Below are positions 18,072 through 25,116 of a DNA stretch of 64,000 nucleotides, in pieces (positions within the stretch are counted from its first letter, which is position 1; every line of letters starts with the position of its first letter). Under the pieces are notes generated by a model, which was not told the DNA's origin, searched no databases, and saw only the letters and a program-made list of their open reading frames with translations. The stretch is from Catonella morbi ATCC 51271 (GTDB taxonomy: Bacteria > Bacillota > Clostridia > Lachnospirales > Lachnospiraceae). Location: contig NZ_KI535367.1 in assembly GCF_000160035.2 (NCBI RefSeq), positions 603,606 to 667,605 on the forward strand. Direction: 5' to 3'. A program made the position numbers and the translations under genes.

Positions 18072-19241
18072 ATGCCAAAAGAAGATTATATCGAGACTAT
18101 CCCTGTGGGACCGCTTGGTATCATTTCACTGAAAGGCTGCTCAAATCTTGGCAGCACCGTAGAAGATTACATAGTTGACTGGAGAAACGGAAGAAATAAT
18201 GAACATACTTCCACTCTTGCATTCTCCGGTTACCAGAGAGAATCTTATCATGTTGATGTTAAATGCCCGCGTTTTGGAAGTGGTGAGGCTAAATGTACCA
18301 TCACCAGTACTGTAAGAGGGCTCGATCTTTATATCCTCGTTGATGTATCCAATTACAGCATTACCTACAATATGAATGGTTATGTAAACCATATGTCTCC
18401 TGATGATCACTATCAGGATCTTAAACGTGTAATTCAGGCCTGCGCCGGAAAAGCACATAGAATAACTGTTATTATGCCTTTCCTTTATGAAGGTCGTCAG
18501 CATAAACGTGCCGGCAGAGAATCTCTTGACTGCGCAGTTGCACTTCAGGAGCTTATCCACATGGGTGTAGACAGTATTATCACCTTTGATGCACACGATC
18601 CCAGAGTACAGAATGCAATTCCACTCAATAACTTTGATACAATTATGCCTACTTATCAGTTCATCAAGGGCATACTTAAAAATGTACCTGATATAAAGAT
18701 GAATGCTGATAACATGATGATAATCAGCCCGGATGAGGGTGCTATGAACAGAGCTGTTTACTTTGCGGGAGTACTCGGAGTAGATGTGGGTATGTTTTAT
18801 AAACGTCGTGACTACGCTACTGTAGTAAACGGTAAAAATCCTATAGTTGCTCATGAATATCTCGGAAGAAAACTTGACGGCAAGGATGTTATCATAGTTG
18901 ATGATATGATTTCCTCGGGCGAAAGCATGCTTGATGTTGCAAATGAACTTAAAAAGAGAAATGCAGGTCGCATCTTTGTGGCTTCTACCTTTGGTCTTTT
19001 CACTGACGGACTTGATAAATTTGATAAGGCTTATGAAGATGGGCTCATACACAAGGTAATCACCACCAACCTTGTATATCAGACTCCTGAACTTCTCAGC
19101 CGTCCATATTATATAAGTGCAGATATGAGTAAGTACGTAGCTCTTATTATAGATAAGTTAAACCACGATTCTTCTATCAGCGAGCTTCTAAGCCCAACTG
19201 AAAGAATAAAGAAGATACTTAAGAAATACAATCAAATTTGA
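18072..19241 (+). CDS. prs: Ribose-phosphate pyrophosphokinase, long form
   Basis: A 389-residue PRPP synthetase, making the sugar-phosphate donor for purine, pyrimidine, His and Trp synthesis from ribose 5-phosphate and ATP. The PRPP-binding loop is VIIVDDMISSGESML; MPFLYEGRQHKRAGRESL and TFDAHDPRVQNAIPL correspond to the catalytic His/flexible-loop region. It is ~75 residues longer than the classical enzyme and has diverged in the metal-binding segment, as is typical of a Lachnospiraceae variant class. Start at 18072 follows AAGGAGAAGAAC; an upstream in-frame start has no such site. Confidence 0.93.
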   Translation: MPKEDYIETIPVGPLGIISLKGCSNLGSTVEDYIVDWRNGRNNEHTSTLAFSGYQRESYHVDVKCPRFGSGEAKCTITSTVRGLDLYILVDVSNYSITYNMNGYVNHMSPDDHYQDLKRVIQACAGKAHRITVIMPFLYEGRQHKRAGRESLDCAVALQELIHMGVDSIITFDAHDPRVQNAIPLNNFDTIMPTYQFIKGILKNVPDIKMNADNMMIISPDEGAMNRAVYFAGVLGVDVGMFYKRRDYATVVNGKNPIVAHEYLGRKLDGKDVIIVDDMISSGESMLDVANELKKRNAGRIFVASTFGLFTDGLDKFDKAYEDGLIHKVITTNLVYQTPELLSRPYYISADMSKYVALIIDKLNHDSSISELLSPTERIKKILKKYNQI

Positions 19242-19308
19242 AAATAATACTCATTTTCTAAATTAACTGATTTTTTGACTAATTGTAGATGATTTTAGCA
19301 GAATTCAC

Positions 19309-19337
19309 TTGTAAAACCTTCTTAATTTATGTATAAT
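19309..19337 (+). promoter_or_regulatory. Promoter of the ferredoxin gene
   Basis: TTGTAA (19309-19314), 17-base spacer, TATAAT (19332-19337), 73 bases before the ATG. Confidence 0.65.
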
Positions 19338-19410
19338 ATAATGGATTAGTTAGAATTATTAATGAAGATAATTTAACACTTGATTCAGCAAAAATTTAGG
19401 AGGTAATATT

Positions 19411-19581
19411 ATGGCACATGTAATTAATGATGAGTGTATCAGCTGTGGAGCTTGCGCTTCTGTCTGTCCGGTAGAATGTATTTCTGAAGGTTCTGTTCAT
19501 TATGAAGTAGACGCTTCTGCTTGTGTAGATTGCGGAGCTTGTGAAGAATCTTGTCCAACAGGAGCAATTTTCCAGGAATAA
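19411..19581 (+). CDS. 2[4Fe-4S] ferredoxin
   Basis: A 56-residue electron carrier. Two complete cluster motifs are present: CISCGACASVCPVECI and CVDCGACEESCPTGAI, each CxxCxxCxxxCP. This is the clostridial ferredoxin type that serves pyruvate:ferredoxin oxidoreductase and hydrogenase or Rnf reactions. TTAGGAGGTAATATT precedes the ATG. It stands alone between its own promoter and a strong terminator, which suits a high-level transcript. Confidence 0.97.
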   Translation: MAHVINDECISCGACASVCPVECISEGSVHYEVDASACVDCGACEESCPTGAIFQE

Positions 19582-19596
19582 TCTATATTGTATTTT

Positions 19597-19623
19597 ACGC
19601 CAAGCCTTGCTTGGCGTTTTTTT
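19597..19623 (+). terminator. Terminator of the ferredoxin gene
   Basis: ACGCCAAG-CCTTG-CTTGGCGT perfect 8-bp stem followed by TTTTTTTCTTT, 16 bases after the stop codon. Confidence 0.92.
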
Positions 19624-19758
19624 CTTTAAAAATCCAATACAAGCTGTCGTCTTACTTTACAATTCATTTAAAACATGGCAAAATGTATGTATGTGTTCTA
19701 AATCTTTCAGGCTTGTTTTATGAATAATTTGGGTTTATCATACATTAGGAGTAAACGC

Positions 19759-21294
19759 ATGGATAAAAGATTAAAGTCCTCAAGACAAATCATACTTATT
19801 TGCCTGGTTATTGTGGTTGCCTTCTCAGCCAGTGCCATCATGTTCACTATATCCAGTTTTAAGAATACCAGCGCCTATGTAGAGCAGACTACAGATATGA
19901 CTGCCATAAATGTAATGAACAATATACACAGCAGTATGGAGGGCTCGGTGCAAACCGCAAGAATAATGGCGGGTAACTCCTTTGTTATTGACTGGGCAGA
20001 AAAAGAAGCCGAGCATACAGATGACTCGGATTATTTTAAAAAACTGTATAATTACCTGAAAACCTATCAGGAAGAAAACAGTTACAACTTCATATTCTAT
20101 GCCTCCAAAGAAACCGAAAATATTTACTATCAGGATGGCATGAATCTTAAGATGACCAAACAGAACCCTGAAGATAAATGGCTGTACTCCTTTATGGATT
20201 CTAATTTGCAATATAAGTTTGCTCTAAATCCTTTTAAGTCAAAAGATGACAGTAACAAGTTATCCATGCTCATTATCTACAGGCTTACGGACAGTAACGG
20301 TAATACTCTCGGTGCTATAGGAATAAGCATAAATTTAGCTATGATGGAAAGCAGCATTATGGATTTAGGCAATGAATATAATGTAGGAATTGCTTTTATC
20401 GACTTAAACGGAAATGTCACTATTTCAAAAGAATATGATTTCCCTGAAGGTTCCAATGTATTTGAAGAAGGCGGATTCTTCCATAATACGGATATAAAGT
20501 TAATACCTGTTGAAGGAGCAGTCTCCAGAAAATGGCTAAGCAACGGAATATTTGACACAAATAAGCATTTCTGCGAGTTCAGGTATCTGGATGTATTTAA
20601 CTGGTATTTGGTAATTTACGGCAGTGGGCATAATATAATGCAAACTAACAGAAACCAGCTCTTCTTACAACTTGGAATGTCAGCTGCTTTGCTTTTACTT
20701 ATGATTGCTGTTATAATAAATATAATTTCGCAATATCGTAACCAGATAATTTCACTTGCCACCCTTGATGAGCTTACTAAAATAATGAACCGCAAGTCAT
20801 TTATGGCAAGGTTTGACTACTTTTCAAAGCAGCATCTGCTTGAGGGCGGTCATCTTTTCCTGATAGATATAGACTTTTTTAAGACTATCAATGATACCCT
20901 GGGACATGCGGCGGGAGACGAGGCTTTGTCTTTCCTTGCAACCAACCTTACTGCCTGTGTCGGAAAGGATGGTTTCATAGCCCGATGGGGCGGTGATGAG
21001 TTCATAGGTATATTTTTCTCAACTGTAGAGGAGCCTATCACCAAGATTAAGACATTGTCAAAAGAAATTTCCGAAACGGAAACAGGGAAAAGGTTTCACC
21101 TGACCTTGAGTGTAGGCATGACTCTTATAGAAGATGATTTATCTCTCAACAAAGAAGTTGAAAAAGCAGATATTGCACTTTACACTTCCAAGAAGAATGG
21201 CAGGAATCAAGTTACTCTGTATAATGAAAACCAGACCGGTGCAGAACCGGAATATAGTAAGGAGCTTATTAAGAATTCTAAAAAAGACGTATGA
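19759..21294 (+). CDS. Membrane-anchored diguanylate cyclase (GGDEF)
   Basis: A 511-residue sensor enzyme. A first membrane segment (IILICLVIVVAFSASAIMF) is followed by an extracytoplasmic region of ~270 residues, probably a Cache-type sensor, a second segment (LGMSAALLLLMIAVIINII) and a C-terminal GGDEF domain. The active-site signature RWGGDEF and the upstream IDIDFFKTINDTLGH and DELTKIMNRKS motifs are intact, so it should make c-di-GMP. The usual RxxD inhibitory site before GGDEF is missing (VGKD), so product inhibition may be weak. Start at 19759 follows TTAGGAGTAAACGC. Its stop overlaps the next start by ATGA. Confidence 0.92.
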   Translation: MDKRLKSSRQIILICLVIVVAFSASAIMFTISSFKNTSAYVEQTTDMTAINVMNNIHSSMEGSVQTARIMAGNSFVIDWAEKEAEHTDDSDYFKKLYNYLKTYQEENSYNFIFYASKETENIYYQDGMNLKMTKQNPEDKWLYSFMDSNLQYKFALNPFKSKDDSNKLSMLIIYRLTDSNGNTLGAIGISINLAMMESSIMDLGNEYNVGIAFIDLNGNVTISKEYDFPEGSNVFEEGGFFHNTDIKLIPVEGAVSRKWLSNGIFDTNKHFCEFRYLDVFNWYLVIYGSGHNIMQTNRNQLFLQLGMSAALLLLMIAVIINIISQYRNQIISLATLDELTKIMNRKSFMARFDYFSKQHLLEGGHLFLIDIDFFKTINDTLGHAAGDEALSFLATNLTACVGKDGFIARWGGDEFIGIFFSTVEEPITKIKTLSKEISETETGKRFHLTLSVGMTLIEDDLSLNKEVEKADIALYTSKKNGRNQVTLYNENQTGAEPEYSKELIKNSKKDV

Positions 21295-22106
21295 AAAAGA
21301 AAATTAAATTTATATTAATTCTGCTTGCAATAGCTATTGTCATAGAACTTGGTGCCATAATAGCTATTCAGGCACATAAAATATTTACTGAAACTATGCA
21401 GCAAAATACAACAGAAGAAGCAAAGGGGCAGACAAAAACTAAAAACAAAAAAAAGAAACTTTCCGAGAAAAATACCGCTTCTTCATCTGATATTTCAGAA
21501 CCCGCAAAGCCTGAACCGGGACCTGTAGATGAGTCTTATTTTGATGATGCTGTCTTCCTTGGAGACAGCCGCACAGTCGGACTCAGGGCTTTTGGAAGCT
21601 TTAACAACTCAGGATATTTTGCTAAAACCGGAATCAGCGTAAATTCATTTTTTATGTACCCTGCCTTAGACGAAGTAACCGGTTTAACTCTTACTCAGAC
21701 ACTGTCATATAAGCAGTATAAAAAGGTTTATATAATGATTGGCGTAAATGATGCCGCCCTGGTTCCTTTAGAGGATTTTGAAACTCAATTTTTTGATGCA
21801 ATAAGGCAGATTCAGCTCTTACAGCCTAATGCCATCATCTATGTACAGTCAATACTGGGAGTTACCAAGAACAAGGAGCTTAGCGATCCTTATCATTTCA
21901 GTAACGAAAAGGTACTTGAACGAAACGCCTTATTAAAATCCAAATGCGACGGCGAGAGTCTCGTATATTTGGATGTATTTTCTGCTTTTACAGATGCTGA
22001 AGGCTACTTAAATCAGTTTAATTCTTCAGACGGTTTACATCTAAACAGTTCTGATTATGACATATGGTGTGACTATCTTAAAAACCATGGACTACCTGTA
22101 GATTAG
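21291..22106 (+). CDS. Membrane-anchored SGNH/GDSL hydrolase
   Basis: A 271-residue protein with one N-terminal membrane segment (FILILLAIAIVIELGAIIAI), a Lys/Ser-rich linker and an SGNH fold. Block I is VFLGDSRTVG with the catalytic Ser, the Asn block is MIGVNDA, and block V is DGLHLN with Asp and His of the triad. Related enzymes deacetylate or acetylate wall or exopolysaccharide glycans. It overlaps the diguanylate cyclase gene by 4 bases (ATGA), so both products are made together at the membrane. The precise substrate cannot be read from the sequence. Confidence 0.85.
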   Translation: MKKKIKFILILLAIAIVIELGAIIAIQAHKIFTETMQQNTTEEAKGQTKTKNKKKKLSEKNTASSSDISEPAKPEPGPVDESYFDDAVFLGDSRTVGLRAFGSFNNSGYFAKTGISVNSFFMYPALDEVTGLTLTQTLSYKQYKKVYIMIGVNDAALVPLEDFETQFFDAIRQIQLLQPNAIIYVQSILGVTKNKELSDPYHFSNEKVLERNALLKSKCDGESLVYLDVFSAFTDAEGYLNQFNSSDGLHLNSSDYDIWCDYLKNHGLPVD

Positions 22107-22132
22107 GGAATTGTAATACAATTCCCTTTTTT
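22106..22132 (+). terminator. Terminator of the GGDEF-SGNH operon
   Basis: GGGAATTGT-AAT-ACAATTCCC perfect stem followed by TTTTTT, starting within the stop codon of the SGNH gene. Confidence 0.9.
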
Positions 22133-22140
22133 AATACAAA

Positions 22141-22175
22141 AAGATGAGCTCTCCACTTGCTGAAAAGCCCATCTT
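22141..22175 (-). terminator. Terminator of a short minus-strand transcription unit
   Basis: Minus strand AAGATGGGCT...AGCTCATCTT, a 10-bp stem with one G-U pair, followed by TTTTTG. It faces the promoter at 22554-22582 and would end a transcript of about 400 bases. Confidence 0.6.
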
Positions 22176-22230
22176 ATAATTCATTCTCCATATTATAATT
22201 TTTACTTCTTTCTATCTTTAGATAGTTTTA

Positions 22231-22279
22231 TTAGCTTTATATTGCTTTATATTGCTTTATATTGCTTTATATTGCTTTT
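22231..22279. repeat. Ten-bp tandem repeat
   Basis: Units of ATTGCTTTAT: one degenerate copy (TTAGCTTTAT), three perfect copies and one partial, head to tail. It lies inside the short transcription unit on the minus strand and has no coding sense there. Copy number may vary between strains. Confidence 0.85.
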
Positions 22280-22405
22280 GTGATACAGTTATTTCAAACT
22301 GCTTTTACTTAATTGTCTGGTGGTCTGTACCTCACTTTCGCATATTTCAATAGTTACATTTTATTATCAAGCAAATGGTTTTAATGTCATCTATGTTTAA
22401 CTTTC

Positions 22406-22462
22406 TTAAACTGTAATAACTTCAATCTCCATTTCCTCTTTTATTTCTTCTTCACTGTGCAT
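22406..22462 (-). CDS. Possible 18-residue peptide
   Basis: A minus-strand ATG with AGGTGG 8 bases upstream opens an 18-codon frame, MHSEEEIKEEMEIEVITV. It lies ~85 bases after a consensus promoter and well before a hairpin terminator. The peptide is acidic and not membrane-like. It could be a signalling or leader peptide, a degenerate modified-peptide precursor, or a chance frame in a regulatory RNA. I recognise no family. Confidence 0.35.
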   Translation of the reverse strand: MHSEEEIKEEMEIEVITV

Positions 22463-22553
22463 CGGAAACACCACCTATCTTTTTAATATTTCATTTTTAC
22501 CAACCTTTCTTCGTTGGCTGTTCTTTTTATGTCTTTTCTTTTCTGTTGACTAT

Positions 22554-22582
22554 AATATACCATGTAGTTTTAAATTTGTCAA
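22554..22582 (-). promoter_or_regulatory. Consensus promoter of the short transcription unit
   Basis: Minus strand TTGACA (22582-22577), 17-base spacer, TATATT (22559-22554). No conventional gene lies downstream, only the 18-codon frame, the tandem repeat and the terminator. Confidence 0.75.
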
Positions 22583-22760
22583 CACTATTTTGAAATTATT
22601 TATTAATATTTTAAAAATTAATTTGTCGATGAATATTTATTGTGTGTATTATGTAAATATTTCTGTATTTTCAGAATATTTATTTTATTGAATAAGTTAG
22701 AGCAATAACTGTATCAGTTAGCAACAAAAACTTTTGTACCCTAAAATTAGCATCAATAAA

Positions 22761-22800
22761 ATCCTGCAAATACAGTTTTGCCTTACTGTATTTGCAGGAT
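22761..22800 (-). terminator. Terminator of ddh
   Basis: A perfect 16-bp stem (ATCCTGCAAATACAGT and its complement) with an 8-base loop, 7 bases after the ddh stop codon, followed on the minus strand by TTTTATTG. Confidence 0.88.
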
Positions 22801-22806
22801 GCTTTA

Positions 22807-23790
22807 TTAAAGCATTGTCCTTCTTAATTCCTCATCACTTATCGGGCTAAGATAGGCTGGTGCAACATCAAAGACTGTCTTACATCCACTCACACCTTCT
22901 TTTGAAAGCCTGTAAGCCGCTCTTGCATAAGCTGCTATAACCGAACCTGTGAATTCAGGATTTGAATCAAGCTTAAGGCTGTATTCTACTATATGCTTGT
23001 TTTCTTTATTAAAGCCTGTCACACCGCTTCTGAGTACAAAGCCTCCATGCGGAAGTCCCTTATGGTCTCGTGCCATTTCTTCTTCTGAGATAAAATGTAC
23101 TGTTGTATTATAATCACTGAAATAATTAGGCATATTTATGATTTCACTCTCAATAGCAGACTTATCTGTACCTTCTTCCACAACTACAAAGCATTCTCTT
23201 ACATGCTTATCTCTGGTTGAAAGTTCAGGATTCTCGCCTTTTCTTACACGATTTACTGCTTCTTCTACAGGTATAGTATACTGCCTTGCATCCTTAACCC
23301 CCTTAATTCTTCTTATGGCATCAGAATGTCCCTGGCTTACTCCCTTGCCCCAGAAAGTATAGTTCTTACCCTCAGGAAGTACGGAAGTAGATATCATTCT
23401 AAGCAGAGAGAACATACCCGGATCCCAGCCTACAGAGATTATACCGACCTTGCCTGCCTCCTTTGCTGCCTTGTTTACATTTTCAAAATGCTCAGGTATC
23501 TTTGCATGCGTATCAAAACTGTCTACCACATTGAAATATTTTACATACTCAGGAGTCTGGGTAGGAAGGTCTGTTGCACTTCCTCCTCCGAGCACAAGTA
23601 CATCAATCTTATCCTTATAGTTTTCAAGTTCTGATACGGTAAATACTGGTACTCCGCTCTTTGTTTTAATATTTTCAGGACTTCTTCTTGTAAATACAGC
23701 CACCAACTCCATATCAGTGTTTTGTAATATTGCACTTTCCACTCCGCGTGAGAGGTTTCCATAGCCTAAGATCCCTATTTTTATACTCAT
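22807..23790 (-). CDS. ddh: meso-Diaminopimelate D-dehydrogenase
   Basis: A 327-residue NADPH-dependent enzyme that converts tetrahydrodipicolinate, ammonia and NADPH to meso-diaminopimelate in one step, feeding lysine and peptidoglycan. The N-terminal Rossmann loop is GILGYGNLSRGVE; FNVVDSFDTHAKIP and SVGWDPGMFSLLR are family signatures of substrate binding. Length is normal. TAAGGAGG lies 6 bases before the ATG, preceded by a perfect hairpin (23807-23826) that could affect translation. Confidence 0.96.
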   Translation of the reverse strand: MSIKIGILGYGNLSRGVESAILQNTDMELVAVFTRRSPENIKTKSGVPVFTVSELENYKDKIDVLVLGGGSATDLPTQTPEYVKYFNVVDSFDTHAKIPEHFENVNKAAKEAGKVGIISVGWDPGMFSLLRMISTSVLPEGKNYTFWGKGVSQGHSDAIRRIKGVKDARQYTIPVEEAVNRVRKGENPELSTRDKHVRECFVVVEEGTDKSAIESEIINMPNYFSDYNTTVHFISEEEMARDHKGLPHGGFVLRSGVTGFNKENKHIVEYSLKLDSNPEFTGSVIAAYARAAYRLSKEGVSGCKTVFDVAPAYLSPISDEELRRTML

Positions 23791-23806
23791 TTTTCCTCCT
23801 TAGTGT

Positions 23807-23826
23807 CCGGTAAAATTCTTTACCGG
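23807..23826 (-). promoter_or_regulatory. Hairpin beside the ddh ribosome binding site
   Basis: CCGGTAAA-ATTC-TTTACCGG, an 8-bp perfect stem ending 8 bases before the AGGAGG of ddh. Its closeness suggests a translational or mRNA-stability element, but it is not a recognised lysine riboswitch. Confidence 0.4.
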
Positions 23827-23919
23827 GCTAACATTGTATACATATATACAAAATATTTTTGATAAAAGGGATTTTATCACAACGAAAGTTAAAGTGCAAT
23901 ATTTTTTATTATGAATGTT

Positions 23920-24879
23920 CTACTTATCATTATGCTCCAACATTTTCCTATATTTAGGTCTTTCTTCCTCAGAAATTTCTAAAGTATCCAATGCCTGTTC
24001 TAAACTAAACTTCAAATTTGTCATCAGTTTTTTAATAGATACTAATATGCCCTTTTCTATACCCATTTCTATGCCCTTTTCTTCAATACCCCGGCTCAAA
24101 TTACACATATCACTCACATCCTCTCTGAATTTTCCCTCAATAGTAATATCGTATTCACTTCCTATTATAGTTAATTTTTCATTTGCTGTAAGTTCTTCTG
24201 ATAATAACGCTCCAAGTAAACGATGTAATTCATATATTTCATTATTTTCAGGAAGATCTTTTGACAAGCCTATCATAATGATATTAAATAAATCCAGCTT
24301 ACCTTTCCAATTATAAGAACCAACTAAATCTTCTTCTACAAGATGAATATGTTTCATGCTGTTTTCTTTCATATTCATACATACCCAAATCGAATATACG
24401 CGTTTAATATCGTCATAATGTGAATTTTCAAAGTCTCTTTCCTTCTGAGACGAAATTAACCTACTCACATAAAAGATTGCTCTGTTTAATATATCATATC
24501 CCTTTGGTTCATCTTTTTGTGCTTCTATATTTACAATAATCTGCGATAATTCAGCCTTCATTCTTACATAAAATACAATATCAAACCTTATTAAGCCTTC
24601 ATTTATATCACAACTTTCTGTATTTAGTCCAACCAGCCTTTCACCATGTTTTACTTCAGCCACATTGGTAAGTCCGGGTTCTAGCAGAACATTACTAATA
24701 TAAGGAGTCCCTTCAATAAGCTCTGCAACTTCCTTAGGTTTCATTCCCTTAAATTCATCAACCGACTTTACCAGTATATGTGCCAAGATATTTTTGTTCC
24801 CCAACAAACGTTTTGCACTTGCATCATATTGTGCATTTGCATCAGCTCCCTGCACTCCGTTCTTCAAATCTGTACTCAA
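23920..24879 (-). CDS. Rpn-family PD-(D/E)XK nuclease (transposase-like)
   Basis: A ~319-residue protein of the Rpn/PDDEXK_2 group, often annotated as transposase and known in E. coli (RpnA) as a recombination-promoting nuclease. NAQYDASAKRLLGNKNILA opens the domain; the active-site Asp lies in RFDIVFYV and the E-x-Q in VNIEAQKDE. The C-terminus has an EKGIEMGIEKG repeat typical of the family. TTG at 24879 is chosen because AAGGAGA lies 7 bases before it; the ATG at 24921 has no good site. It is isolated, with no inverted repeats seen. Confidence 0.8.
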   Translation of the reverse strand: MSTDLKNGVQGADANAQYDASAKRLLGNKNILAHILVKSVDEFKGMKPKEVAELIEGTPYISNVLLEPGLTNVAEVKHGERLVGLNTESCDINEGLIRFDIVFYVRMKAELSQIIVNIEAQKDEPKGYDILNRAIFYVSRLISSQKERDFENSHYDDIKRVYSIWVCMNMKENSMKHIHLVEEDLVGSYNWKGKLDLFNIIMIGLSKDLPENNEIYELHRLLGALLSEELTANEKLTIIGSEYDITIEGKFREDVSDMCNLSRGIEEKGIEMGIEKGILVSIKKLMTNLKFSLEQALDTLEISEEERPKYRKMLEHNDK

Positions 24880-25025
24880 CTGCCTTCTCCTTCTTGTCAA
24901 TGGTTCAAATATAATAGGCATTTCTAAAATGTCTTACTATAAGGATATTATATCCTACAAGTTAATTTTGTACAATTACTTTTTATATATAGTATATGTA
25001 AACGGATATGGATTTTATAAAAAAA

Positions 25026-25053
25026 TCCCCGCCCTATCATAATAGAGCGGGAA
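25026..25053 (-). terminator. Terminator of the first adhesin gene
   Basis: Minus strand TTCCCGC...GCGGGGA stem with an A/T-rich loop, followed by TTTTTTT, 64 bases after the stop codon at 25117. Confidence 0.8.
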
Positions 25054-25116
25054 TTCTTATTTCATTGTTTTTTAGTTCTTATTAAACCAAAACTTAACCT
25101 TTGTCAGTCTGATTCA

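Noticed and set aside
18024-18072. Upstream start for prs and similar long N-termini for fusA, parA, dnaD and adhesin 4
   Set aside because: In each case a strong ribosome binding site lies just before an internal start that fits the family, while the upstream start lacks one or overlaps it.
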